A stretch of DNA of 64,000 bases from Pseudomonas sp. ANT_J12 (GCF_008370045.1 NZ_VOBN01000018.1:1-64000); one strand, 5' to 3'. Positions 1 to 7,356 are shown, counted from the stretch's first letter. Numbers and translations are program-made. Notes: generated by a model from the sequence alone, not told the origin.

Positions 1-117
1 TCAGCCCCGCACTATGTCCTGCCGCATCGGCGAGAGGAGCGTATTTATCCTCGGGCCATCCGGCTTAAATCACCGAAGTATCCGATCAGAAAGAAAAATG
101 CCAGTCAGCTTAACTGA
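1..117 (+). CDS. C-terminal end of a probable IS4-type transposase (partial, runs off the left edge)
   Basis: An open frame enters from the left edge and stops with TGA inside the hairpin shared with the convergent mvaU-like gene. The 38 visible residues are basic and include ERIYPRAIRLKSPKYP, which resembles the ERxYPRxVKxKMSxYP tail I associate with IS4-family transposases. No catalytic residue is in view, so the call rests on this tail alone. It could also be the end of an unrelated basic protein. Confidence 0.4.
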   Translation, partial: SAPHYVLPHRREERIYPRAIRLKSPKYPIRKKNASQLN

Positions 118-125
118 CTGGCATT
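93..125. terminator. Rho-independent terminator between convergent genes
   Basis: A perfect 12-bp stem (97-108 with 114-125) has a 5-nt loop. Read on the minus strand it is followed by a run of T, so it best serves the MvaT-family gene. It also overlaps the stop codon of the gene entering from the left. Confidence 0.8.
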
Positions 126-160
126 AGCCCCGCAGGGCCCTCATTTGAACTCAAACTGAC

Positions 161-526
161 TCAGGACAGCCAGGATTCAACGGTGTCGGAACCGAACTCG
201 CTTTTCCACTCTTTCAATGTTTTGTGGTTGCCGCCTTTGGTTTCTACGACTTCGCCAGTGTGTGGGTTCTTGTAGATCTTGACTTGGCGCGGCTTGCGGG
301 TGCCTGCCTTGGACTCAGCGGCAGCTGGTGCGCGGCGAGAGGCCTGCGGATCCAGGAGTGCGATTACGTTGCGAAGGCTGTAGCCGTATTCAGCAAGCAA
401 GGCGCGCAGTTTGGTCTCAAAAGCGACTTCCTGTTTTAGGCCTTCATCGCCTTTCATCGCTTCCAAAGCGGCTAGTTGCTCGGCAAGATGTTTTTCGAGT
501 TGACGGTATTCGGCAAGACGGGACAT
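161..526 (-). CDS. mvaU: MvaT/MvaU-family H-NS-like silencer
   Basis: This is a 121-residue nucleoid protein of the MvaT/MvaU family, the Pseudomonas counterpart of H-NS, which binds AT-rich DNA and silences acquired genes. The N-terminal half (about residues 1-60) is the coiled-coil oligomerisation region. The C-terminal half holds the DNA-binding signature YKNPHTGE..ETKGGNHKTLKEWK and ends in VESWL. The ATG at 526 has GGAGA five bases upstream and gives the family start MSRLAEYRQLEKHLAEQL. A TTG four codons earlier lacks a site. The sequence is nearer to MvaU (MvaV in P. fluorescens) than to MvaT, but paralogue naming from memory is not certain. It sits beside several kilobases of acquired AT-rich DNA, the kind of target such proteins silence. 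Confidence 0.9.
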   Translation of the reverse strand: MSRLAEYRQLEKHLAEQLAALEAMKGDEGLKQEVAFETKLRALLAEYGYSLRNVIALLDPQASRRAPAAAESKAGTRKPRQVKIYKNPHTGEVVETKGGNHKTLKEWKSEFGSDTVESWLS

Positions 527-645
527 TTGATTCTCCAAATCAGGTTTTTGCCAGTATAGGTGAACAGCTCTAGCATGCCCATCCTGGGTGACTTTGGTTA
601 TAAAAGTCTTTACGATCAGGCCGCCGAAGGCATCACTTAGCCATC

Positions 646-1065
646 ATGCGTACTAGATCGTCAAAGGGAATTAATTTTTTGAACAAAGTAAGCGTTTTCG
701 CAGCAGCAGCTCTCTCCGTGACACTACTCAGTGGCTGTGCAGCCGCCAAAAAGGTCACATCTGGCCTGGACTACAGCACTGGGACTTATGTGACACAGCA
801 GCAGGTTGACTCATTCCAGAAAGGCAAAACACGTCAGGCTGACGTGATCGCTGCAATTGGCAATCCGCCGCAGAAAGCAGAAATCATGGGTAAGGAAGTA
901 TGGACTTACACCTACACCCTGATCCCCGCACTGCCATTCCAGCCGAATAAGTTTGAGAACACTGTAGTTGAATTCGACAAAAAAGGTGTTGTGGTAAATG
1001 CCTACAAAACTGGCGGCACCCCTGGCCAAAGCGGCAATCCACTGATCAACGCTGCCGGCATGTAA
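646..1065 (+). CDS. SmpA/OmlA (BamE-like) domain lipoprotein
   Basis: A small outer-membrane lipoprotein. The hydrophobic signal ends in a lipobox, LLSGC, so the mature protein would begin at the Cys. The following segment (QQQVDSFQKGKTRQADVIAAIGNP, then WTYTY) has the fold signature of SmpA/OmlA domains, as in BamE. It is not the fur-linked bamE itself and is better called a paralogue. The ATG at 646 gives a long charged N-terminus. A TTG at 679 with AAAGGGA nine bases upstream gives a more typical 20-residue lipoprotein signal and may be the true start. A strong terminator follows directly, so the gene is probably monocistronic. Confidence 0.75.
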   Translation: MRTRSSKGINFLNKVSVFAAAALSVTLLSGCAAAKKVTSGLDYSTGTYVTQQQVDSFQKGKTRQADVIAAIGNPPQKAEIMGKEVWTYTYTLIPALPFQPNKFENTVVEFDKKGVVVNAYKTGGTPGQSGNPLINAAGM

Positions 1066-1070
1066 GATCG

Positions 1071-1098
1071 AGAGGGCCTACGCAAGGCCCTCTTTTGT
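1071..1098 (+). terminator. Rho-independent terminator of the lipoprotein gene
   Basis: A nine-base stem, agagggcct pairing with aggccctct around a short loop, is followed by TTTTGTTT a few bases after the lipoprotein stop codon. Confidence 0.85.
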
Positions 1099-1240
1099 TT
1101 GGCTAAGAATTACTTCCTACTAAAACCAACTCCGTCGACAACCGATCCGTGTTATCCGCAAGACTGAAATCATTACGCAGGATGCCCCGACGCTTCACTT
1201 CATGCAATAAGTCCTCTTGCGACAGGTCGCCCAGAGACCA

Positions 1241-1279
1241 CGTCACTACGTCACTACGTCACTACGTCACTACGTCACC
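1241..1279. repeat. Tandem array of the octamer cgtcacta
   Basis: Four perfect head-to-tail copies of cgtcacta are followed by a partial fifth. The array covers the stop codon region of the decayed reading frame on the minus strand. With an 8-bp unit, copy-number changes would shift frame, but every frame stops within the array, so it only alters the last few residues. Confidence 0.9.
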
Positions 1280-1738
1280 GTAGCGCAGGAACACGCGGAC
1301 ACGAGACACTTCCTTCTCACCCCATTGGCCGTGAGCAACAACTCCTTTCTCTTGGATACGGATCTCGATCAGACGGTCATCTTCGTCGAGCCTATAGCCC
1401 AAGATGTTGTCGCCGCTCAGGTGATAAGCATATGACCGGCCACCATCAACAGCTGCATCCATTGCGATGAAGGAGAGTCGTTCCACAGGGCATCTTCGAA
1501 CGTGGTGGAGCATAGGCCGGTAAGACTCGTACCTTTGCCGTCGACGGCTTTGACGTACTCGTCAGCTAAATCCTGGTGCATTTCGCTTTTGACCACGATA
1601 GGCTTAGTGAACGGCTTCGATGCCAAGTTCTTGGCAGTCCTATCTAAATAGTGGTGAGAAAAGATCGAAGTAGTCGACGGCGGTAAGAGTCTGGAGATTC
1701 TCAAGGTTCTCTCGGCAGGCATTTAACCTTTTGGCCAT
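1262..1738 (-). pseudogene. Decayed gene of unknown function downstream of the helicase
   Basis: Three consecutive minus-strand frames read like one protein broken by at least two frameshifts. The first starts at an ATG (1738, MAKRLNACRENLENLQ) and stops near 1648. The second continues from DRTAKNLASKPFTKP to about 1490. The third runs from ERLSFIAMDAAVDGGRSYAY to the octamer array. Each segment has acidic, natural-looking composition while the alternative frames do not. The family is not recognised. It follows the helicase gene on the same strand with about 70 bases between them, so it was probably the distal gene of the same transcript in the mobile element. Sequencing error is an alternative to true decay. 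Confidence 0.5.
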
Positions 1739-1810
1739 TCAACAGCAATTATCGAAGTAGTTAAAATATTTAAGTTGGGTATATTAGTGCGCCTTCCATA
1801 GCGCTTGAAT

Positions 1811-4123
1811 TCAGATGTAACGATTCATCTGAGCGAGTGAATCCGTGGTAATCACGTAGAAGAAGTTCTTTTTTCCGTCAACATCTTTGGTGCGTTCGCG
1901 CCGTTTTACGTTAAGTCCGAACTGCGCAAATATCTTTGTGATATCAGCTTTCTTGGCCTGATCACTCTTAGCTGATCCAATTCTGATACCGGAGCTGATG
2001 ACGTCGGAGCGAATTGCGTTGAGCTTCTCGAAGAGCGCCACGCTGTCATCTCCAGCCCAGTCATTCGTTTCGCTCATGATTTGTACCGCAGGCTTGAGCA
2101 AGGACAGGACTTTCGGAGCACTCGACTCGACGTACTCGTCGCAGTGGAAGTGATGATGGAGCTTCCGATACTTCACAATTTTTGCTTCACCCTCACCGCC
2201 CCCCCAGAGCCTGGCATCCGCTTTGTTGAAGTCGCTAACCTTCATCACAGCAACAGCCTGCCCACCGACTGCTTGCAGGTGTTCTTCCTCGTTTGCAGAA
2301 CCGGACTCCACAACGCCTCGGATCAACGCCTCATTGCCTTTGGCGCTATTGATGAGCTTGGTTGCGATCTCGTTTTTAACTGCTTTCCTGGCCTGGCCAT
2401 CAGCTCGTGAGCCAGCCTCGGCCTGTACTTCGTTGTGCTCAAGAACTTCGAGGTTGAAGCCACGGGCGATCAGACTGGCTGGGAGCGTGTTTCTAATGTT
2501 GTCGCGCATCCAGGCTTCTTGAGAACGATGCGTGTACTCCAAGCACTGAAACTCGCTGAGCTTTACGTTTGCAAAGGCTACGGATCGGATCTTGTCCTTT
2601 GCTGCGTCATCAATGGTTAATCCAGCCAGGAGCTCCTCCAGCCTCGCTTCATCGTTTTTGAAAGCCAGTTCGACAGCTTCCAGTTTGTTGTACTGCGGCT
2701 GCTTGATCCCGACCACGAATGTTTCGGCAGTCCTGTCCCTGCGTAGCATCTGAATGGCGTCACCCGGCACGATCTGGCCTTGAAAAATACCGAAGTGCGA
2801 CTTGAAGTGGCCTGACGTAATCGACAGCGCAGATGTGATGACCGGGCTGTAGATAACGACTCTATGCAAATCTGAGTTGGGATTCGCAATGAACGCCGCC
2901 TGCTCCGGCCAGCGCGCATTGTCAGCAGTGATCACCAGTGCCTTGGGGCCGCAATTTTTTTCGATTGCCTTAGCCAGTGCCATGGCTTCTTTGACTACGT
3001 CACAAGCGATCAACACGGTAGTAGCCGCAAGCTCAGTAATCTCATTCGCCGGATCAGCTTTTCTGCCAGTCGCGGCCTCTACGGCAAGGGCGCGGACATG
3101 ATTGATGTCACCGGTACGGACTGTAATTTTCGAGTGGTCAGCGGCCTTCCTGAAAAGCCTGCATTCACCCAGCATCGTCACGCAGCGGCTGTCGATGTCC
3201 GCATCGCTAAAAATCACGTTAACGGTGTTTTTGACGACAAAATTCAGGGTGTCCCATACGGCCTGGCGGTTTTTAACTTCGCCACCGAGGACGTGACTGA
3301 TGACCTGCGAGGCTTCGTCGATCACAACGAGATCTACGGCTCTAATGAAGCGCCTGTACCTGAGGTTCGAGAGCGAGTTGACGACGATCTTCAAGCCCTT
3401 GGCATTTTCCAGGTCGTCGGGTTGATCACACTCGTCGTAGCTAACGATGCCTTCCATGTTTGCCGCGTTTTTGTTGATCGAACGGCGGTGAGAGATCACC
3501 AAGACTTTTTTGCCCGCATCGAGATAGTGCTGGATGACTGGGTTGTTGATCTTGGACGTTTTGCCGTCGCCTGTAGGTAGGCTCACAGCGAACTTGCCGC
3601 CTTCTTGCAGGATGATCGCTGTGATCGCTTCGGGGCTCTCTGCCGACTCGCCAGGAGCTGTGAGAAGGTTTGTCTTCGCGTTCATCTGCTCATTCATCAG
3701 AGCTAGCTTGCGATTGATCAGGTTGTAGCAAGCTTCCGGTGCGCGGCCAGTGGCCATGGCCAGGACGTTTGCCCTCTCTTCGAGCTTGCCGCTTACGAAA
3801 GCATCACGGGCGATCTCGAAGGCAGCGCTGTCGAAGGCCTTGTCGCTTCCGTCGTTTGTAACGATGAGCAGAGCGATGGACAGCTTCGACATGCTGTAGA
3901 TGCATTTAGTGATCTGGCCCTGGGCTTCGCTATGGAGTCCGGATGCGGTCTTGTAAGCGACAGACACGGCGCGGAGGACATTGCCGTCGACTGATACTAA
4001 GCGAGTAACGTTGGCGTACTCTTTAAGCTCAAGCGCCTTGTCCAGGGATTGTTCGTTGTTGTCGATAATAATTACTTTGCGCTCGGCTTCTACCTTGGCG
4101 CCTGTTGATTTAACTGCATTCAT
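1811..4123 (-). CDS. DExD-box helicase of a plasmid/phage-type replication module
   Basis: A 770-residue superfamily-2-type helicase. Visible motifs are a Walker A loop PTGDGKT (about residues 183-189), SHRR after the next strand, the DExx box VVIDEAS (about 267-273), SDAD as motif III, and VIYSPVIT followed by QMLRRDR as motifs V and VI. This layout matches helicases of the herpes-origin-binding-protein/CyRepA1-like plasmid replication type, so a role in origin unwinding is inferred. The N-terminal 150 residues and C-terminal third are unassigned. The ATG at 4123 follows GAAGG at suitable spacing. An upstream in-frame extension encodes only the leader shared with the divergent primase gene. 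Its partner is that primase, 520 bp away on the other strand. The product could instead serve a defence system, but the primase partner argues for replication. Confidence 0.75.
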   Translation of the reverse strand: MNAVKSTGAKVEAERKVIIIDNNEQSLDKALELKEYANVTRLVSVDGNVLRAVSVAYKTASGLHSEAQGQITKCIYSMSKLSIALLIVTNDGSDKAFDSAAFEIARDAFVSGKLEERANVLAMATGRAPEACYNLINRKLALMNEQMNAKTNLLTAPGESAESPEAITAIILQEGGKFAVSLPTGDGKTSKINNPVIQHYLDAGKKVLVISHRRSINKNAANMEGIVSYDECDQPDDLENAKGLKIVVNSLSNLRYRRFIRAVDLVVIDEASQVISHVLGGEVKNRQAVWDTLNFVVKNTVNVIFSDADIDSRCVTMLGECRLFRKAADHSKITVRTGDINHVRALAVEAATGRKADPANEITELAATTVLIACDVVKEAMALAKAIEKNCGPKALVITADNARWPEQAAFIANPNSDLHRVVIYSPVITSALSITSGHFKSHFGIFQGQIVPGDAIQMLRRDRTAETFVVGIKQPQYNKLEAVELAFKNDEARLEELLAGLTIDDAAKDKIRSVAFANVKLSEFQCLEYTHRSQEAWMRDNIRNTLPASLIARGFNLEVLEHNEVQAEAGSRADGQARKAVKNEIATKLINSAKGNEALIRGVVESGSANEEEHLQAVGGQAVAVMKVSDFNKADARLWGGGEGEAKIVKYRKLHHHFHCDEYVESSAPKVLSLLKPAVQIMSETNDWAGDDSVALFEKLNAIRSDVISSGIRIGSAKSDQAKKADITKIFAQFGLNVKRRERTKDVDGKKNFFYVITTDSLAQMNRYI

Positions 4124-4151
4124 ATCAATTACCTTCTTTGATGTTTTCAGA

Positions 4152-4190
4152 GCTCTCACCGCCCCGATGTATCCAGTATTAAAAATGAGC
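4152..4190 (-). promoter_or_regulatory. Leader element, minus-strand copy (mirror image of 4580-4618)
   Basis: A 39-base segment ahead of the helicase gene is the reverse complement of the segment ahead of the primase gene with one mismatch seen. It contains TTTTTAATACTGGATACAT, which has AT-rich -10-like character. Similarity continues, more weakly, through the ribosome-binding region (AAAGAAGG) to the start codon. This suggests a duplicated promoter/operator and 5' untranslated leader. Confidence 0.75.
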
Positions 4191-4323
4191 AACTACTGAA
4201 TCAATGCCAAACCAAATAAATAGGCAAATTAAATAAGTTACCTATACATAGCCTCAATCAAACGACCTAAGAAAACGTCCTTCTGAACCAAATGTTTTAG
4301 CGGCCCAAGCACTGCCCTGGTAG

Positions 4324-4382
4324 TAGTGGGGGTAGCTCATTTTTTTTCTTCTTAATAGAGAGTCTGGTAGTGGGGGTAGCTC
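4324..4382. repeat. Direct repeat pair in the replication-gene intergenic region
   Basis: The 15-mer tagtgggggtagctc occurs at 4324-4338 and again at 4368-4382, 44 bases apart, with a T-rich tract between. Repeats of this kind between divergent replication genes resemble iterons or operator pairs. The remaining intergenic DNA from 4191 to 4579 is AT-rich and shows no convincing gene. Confidence 0.7.
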
Positions 4383-4579
4383 CAGGCCGGGGGTGACGGG
4401 CCACATCTTTGGCTTAGGAAGACTTCTTGTAAATACGCCTCAGCTCAACTTGCCACTTGAAAGCCCAGAAGCACGAAACTCATCGCTTCGACCTATATAC
4501 ATCACGCTGCTCAGCTCTCGATTGCTCTCTACTAATTAGCGAAGCCCAAATACTTTAGAAAAGTGTTGCGCGAAGGTTT

Positions 4580-4618
4580 GCTCATTTTTAATACTGGATA
4601 CATCGTGGCGGTGAGAGC
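4580..4618 (+). promoter_or_regulatory. Leader element, plus-strand copy (mirror image of 4152-4190)
   Basis: This is the second copy of the 39-base leader, placed ahead of the primase start codon at nearly the same distance as the other copy stands from the helicase start. The matching position, sequence and orientation imply that both genes are driven and controlled by the same signals. Confidence 0.75.
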
Positions 4619-4643
4619 CCTAAAAGTAAAGAAGGCAACCAAT

Positions 4644-5942
4644 ATGACAATCAAGTATTCGACACAAAAATCAGCCGCGACAGGCTATGTAACCACTCAA
4701 ACAACGGACTCCCTGAAATCCCTGTTCAAGGCACATTTTGAACTCCCAACAGTTTTGGTCGAGAAAACGAATGCCAAGACGTTCGTGCCGGCCACGTTTA
4801 GATTGCCCACGCGCAACGACTCCAACGTGATCTCCTCGTCAGTCATCATTTTCGATATCGACCAGAAGCTCGGTATGGGTTATGACGACGACATGGTTGC
4901 TCTGGAGGAAGTGGAAGATGCCCTACTCGATCTGAACCTTGAGCACTTCGTGTACACCAGCCATAGCCATACGCTTGCCGCGCCGCGCTTTCGGATTGTG
5001 ATCGCACCTTCGAGGCCAGTTTTCCCCGAAGAGCACAACGCTATCTGTGCGGCAATGCTTGAGGCCCTGGACGACTTCATTGATGGGCGCCTACTTCGGG
5101 CAATTGATCCTTGCTGGAGAACGCTGTCTCAGTGCTATTACGTCTATACAGCACATCCAGAGCGTAAAGACCACGCAATCAGCTTTTACAATCCTGGCAA
5201 TCCAGCTGACGTCGACGACTTTAAGCTTCACCAGTCTATGTATGGCTTAGAAGTCGAATACAAACCAGGCGCGCCTCGTAAGGTAACAGGTCAAACAGGT
5301 GCTCGTGGGAGGTCATATGAACTGAATCGAATCATCGGAGGAATGATCACATCCTCAAGCCAGGATGAGATCGCAAAGCGGATTTTTGAAGTAGATAACA
5401 TCGACCATGCCGGTAATGAATACTTCCGCGACATGCAATACCCAAGAAACCGTCCACGCCTTGGTGAGTCACAAGAAGCGGCAGCATGGCGCTCGTGCCA
5501 AATCTTCGCTAAGTCTCACATCAACTCGCTTAAAAGAAAGTTTAGGAAACAAGGCGACATTAAGATCGTCAATAAAAAAGCAGAGTCCGCAGAGGCTATG
5601 CCAACCCATGACGCAATGATCCAGTTCAGGTCATTCAACACTAAGCCAACGAAGAGTGGAGGTGAAACGATCCTGATGGAACTGCAAGTAATGTCGGGCG
5701 AACACGCAGGTCGTCACTTCTGGCATAGAGTTTATGGAAATGGTAATAGCGAGATGGCCATCACGATCAGCAACTCTGTTATCTCGAAGATCTCGAAAGC
5801 CACAAACATTGAAATGAAAGCACTCCAGGATGTTATGAAGGCAAGTGGCAAAACAGTAATGGCACGCATCAAACATAAACCTGGCACCAACGGCTTCAAA
5901 GCCCAAAACGAAATAGGCGACCTGCATCTCAATACAATGTAA
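4644..5942 (+). CDS. AEP-type primase with C-terminal DUF669-like domain
   Basis: A 432-residue protein with the three hallmarks of archaeo-eukaryotic primase/polymerase domains. These are an acidic pair in IIFDID (D71, D73), the TSHSH motif (106-109) followed by APRFRIVI, and a third segment AIDPCWRTLSQCYYV near 153-167. The C-terminal third (about 315-430) has LMELQVMSGEHAGRHFWHR and GKTVMARI, the pattern of phage DUF669 proteins thought to act on single-stranded DNA. The fusion suggests a self-contained priming protein. The ATG at 4644 has AAGAAGG eight bases upstream and aligns with the helicase start. Upstream codons encode the shared leader only. It diverges from the helicase, and the two would form a small replisome for an episome or satellite. 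A terminator follows. Confidence 0.75.
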   Translation: MTIKYSTQKSAATGYVTTQTTDSLKSLFKAHFELPTVLVEKTNAKTFVPATFRLPTRNDSNVISSSVIIFDIDQKLGMGYDDDMVALEEVEDALLDLNLEHFVYTSHSHTLAAPRFRIVIAPSRPVFPEEHNAICAAMLEALDDFIDGRLLRAIDPCWRTLSQCYYVYTAHPERKDHAISFYNPGNPADVDDFKLHQSMYGLEVEYKPGAPRKVTGQTGARGRSYELNRIIGGMITSSSQDEIAKRIFEVDNIDHAGNEYFRDMQYPRNRPRLGESQEAAAWRSCQIFAKSHINSLKRKFRKQGDIKIVNKKAESAEAMPTHDAMIQFRSFNTKPTKSGGETILMELQVMSGEHAGRHFWHRVYGNGNSEMAITISNSVISKISKATNIEMKALQDVMKASGKTVMARIKHKPGTNGFKAQNEIGDLHLNTM

Positions 5943-6039
5943 ATTTGATAACAAAAAGCAGCCAACCACGAACACTTATATAATTACTATGTTATAATTA
6001 GTTGTGTTCAGGGTTTACCTCCTTTTTCCCTTAGCACCA

Positions 6040-6080
6040 AGCCTGGACGGTCTCTCTCGCTACCCCGTCCGGGCTTTTTC
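6040..6080 (+). terminator. Rho-independent terminator after the primase gene
   Basis: An eleven-base stem, agcctggacgg with ccgtccgggct including one G-T pair, is followed by TTTTTC about 100 bases after the primase stop. The interval between is AT-rich and without a gene. Confidence 0.8.
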
Positions 6081-6226
6081 ATGCCCATCTAAGAGTATGC
6101 TCTTGACATACCCATAAGTTCATGATCCTCGCACCTTGACGACCCCCTTCCAAACATTTAACGTAAATTGACAGATCGGCCAGCCCCCCTGATCTGCATG
6201 ACCAATTTCGCTAAAAGGAAAGCTGT

Positions 6227-6415
6227 ATGAGTGATTACATCCGCGCTGAAGAAGCTGCTACGATCCTTGGTGTTTCTGCGGAAACCCTGCGATTCTGGCG
6301 ATATGCAGGGAAGCATATTGATAAGATTCCAGCGCATAAGCACATCAGTCGAAGAGTGTTTTACAAACGTGCGGACGTAGTGCGTTTTTCTGAGACGATG
6401 TATTGCCCTGCGTGA
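6227..6415 (+). CDS. AlpA/MerR-like helix-turn-helix protein, probable excisionase/regulator
   Basis: A 62-residue DNA-binding protein with the winged-helix order of AlpA/Xis-type regulators: IRAEEAATILGVSAETLRFW as helix-turn-helix, then a basic wing (HISRRVFYKRADV). AAAAGGA lies seven bases ahead of the ATG. Proteins of this type activate integrase expression and excision in P4-like and phage-inducible islands, and they often sit beside primase genes, as here. No integrase is found in this element within the window. A role as transcription factor for the replication genes is equally possible. Confidence 0.75.
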   Translation: MSDYIRAEEAATILGVSAETLRFWRYAGKHIDKIPAHKHISRRVFYKRADVVRFSETMYCPA

Positions 6416-6500
6416 CGACACCAGCTCCCAAATATTGACCCGATACACCTAGAGCACGACGCTCGCCTGAGGCCCTGGCATGACGCCCGAGGCACTCCCA

Positions 6501-6528
6501 AAAACCTGGCCCAGCGACCGGGTTTTTT
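6501..6528 (+). terminator. Probable terminator downstream of the AlpA-like gene
   Basis: A seven-base stem, aacctgg with ccgggtt including one G-T pair, is followed by TTTTTT. Confidence 0.65.
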
Positions 6529-6820
6529 ATCGTCTGCAGAAAGCTAAAAGGTGTTGCTTGGGAGCTGCAAACCGGCAATAAAAATAATTTTGGGGAAAGT
6601 GAAAATAATTCGGCGAGAGCTTAGCTGCGTAGTCAAAAGCTGCCGAGAGATGTCCCGTTTTTGAGCCCCGGCTCCCAAAAAGCTACCAAGGCTAAAATAT
6701 CAGCCTGGATATGGAGAGCAGAATACTGACGGAGGAGTGGCTGAGGCCTAGTGTTTGCGGGGTGTAGAGAGTGTATCGAAGAAAAGCGGAGGATCTGACG
6801 GGGTGTTGACAGTCAGATGC
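6529..6820. other. Non-coding end of the element with repeated gctcccaaa motifs
   Basis: No gene is seen. The motif gctcccaaa occurs at 6424-6432 and 6671-6679, inverted as ttgggagc at 6558-6565, with a shorter ctcccaa near 6495. Two copies of aaaataatt lie between. Such spaced short repeats next to an interrupted tRNA could be arm-type sites for an integrase or excisionase, but no experiment or family match supports this. Confidence 0.35.
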
Positions 6821-6859
6821 TTTTAAGTCCCATGCGTCTACCAGTTTCGCCATTCGGGC
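6821..6859 (-). pseudogene. leuZ: 5' half of tRNA-Leu(UAA), broken at the anticodon loop
   Basis: The minus strand reads GCCCGAATGGCGAAACTGG and continues through a D-arm and the anticodon 5' stem TGGGA to the loop CTTAAAA, anticodon UAA. The expected 3' stem TCCCA is replaced by GCATC, and no variable arm, T-arm or acceptor 3' strand follows. The fragment is therefore the first 39 bases of a Leu tRNA, cut at the 3' side of the anticodon loop, a classical crossover point for tyrosine integrases. It lies downstream of tRNA-Cys on the same strand, as leuZ follows cysT in enterobacteria. The missing half is not seen to the left within the window. Confidence 0.8.
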
Positions 6860-7010
6860 GGTAGCGCGGTGAAGCGGTCTGAATACTGCCATGTAACAAC
6901 CTGGCCGTTCTGACGCTTATGCAGCAGAGGTGGAAATATATACATCCCTCCCCCGTGAAGCAAGTTCGCATATGGCCTTTTCAAGACTAAATCTTGCAGG
7001 GCTGCGAAAA

Positions 7011-7044
7011 TAAAAAAGCTCCGTAGATCAAGGATCTACGGAGC
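7011..7044 (-). terminator. Terminator of tRNA-Cys
   Basis: A perfect 12-bp stem (7018-7029 with 7033-7044) has a three-base loop and is followed by seven T residues in the minus-strand transcript, eleven bases after the CCA end of tRNA-Cys. Confidence 0.9.
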
Positions 7045-7054
7045 TCGTTTAAAG

Positions 7055-7128
7055 TGGAGGCCGAGGTCGGAATCGAACCGGCGTAGGTGGATTTGCAATC
7101 CACTGCATAACCATTTTGCTACTCGGCC
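7055..7128 (-). tRNA. cysT: tRNA-Cys(GCA)
   Basis: A full cloverleaf of 74 bases with encoded CCA. The acceptor strand GGCCGAG pairs with CTCGGCC, the anticodon stem GTGGA/TCCAC holds the loop TTGCAAA with anticodon GCA, and the T-arm contains GGTTCGATTCC. In the ancestral order this gene is read through from tRNA-Gly. Here it is separated from that gene, and the nearest upstream gene on its strand is the OprD porin. I see no clear promoter between them. Confidence 0.97.
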
Positions 7129-7356
7129 TCAAACATCTGATGTCAGTAGCACGACACCAAACGCATACAAACGCTGAGCTTCGAGAGTTAATTGAATCAT
7201 TCTCTAACTCATTGAAAACATTGAGCTTTTTCAGCCGTCAGTGCTTTCGATGGCGTGAATTATGTACTGATTTCCCGAGGCTGGCAACCCCTTGATTTCA
7301 AAAAAAATTCTGCCCGGTTGATCGCGCCCGGTTTCACGCTACGTCACGTTCGCGAT

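Noticed and set aside
646..1065. The true bamE (omlA) gene
   Set aside because: The sequence has the domain but not the residues I recall for Pseudomonas OmlA, and fur is not adjacent.
1241..1279. CRISPR-like array
   Set aside because: The repeats are 8 bases, directly adjacent, without spacers or cas genes.
6692..6892. A 66-codon protein over the tRNA-Leu fragment
   Set aside because: It consists of translated tRNA sequence and flanking DNA, with no start signal.
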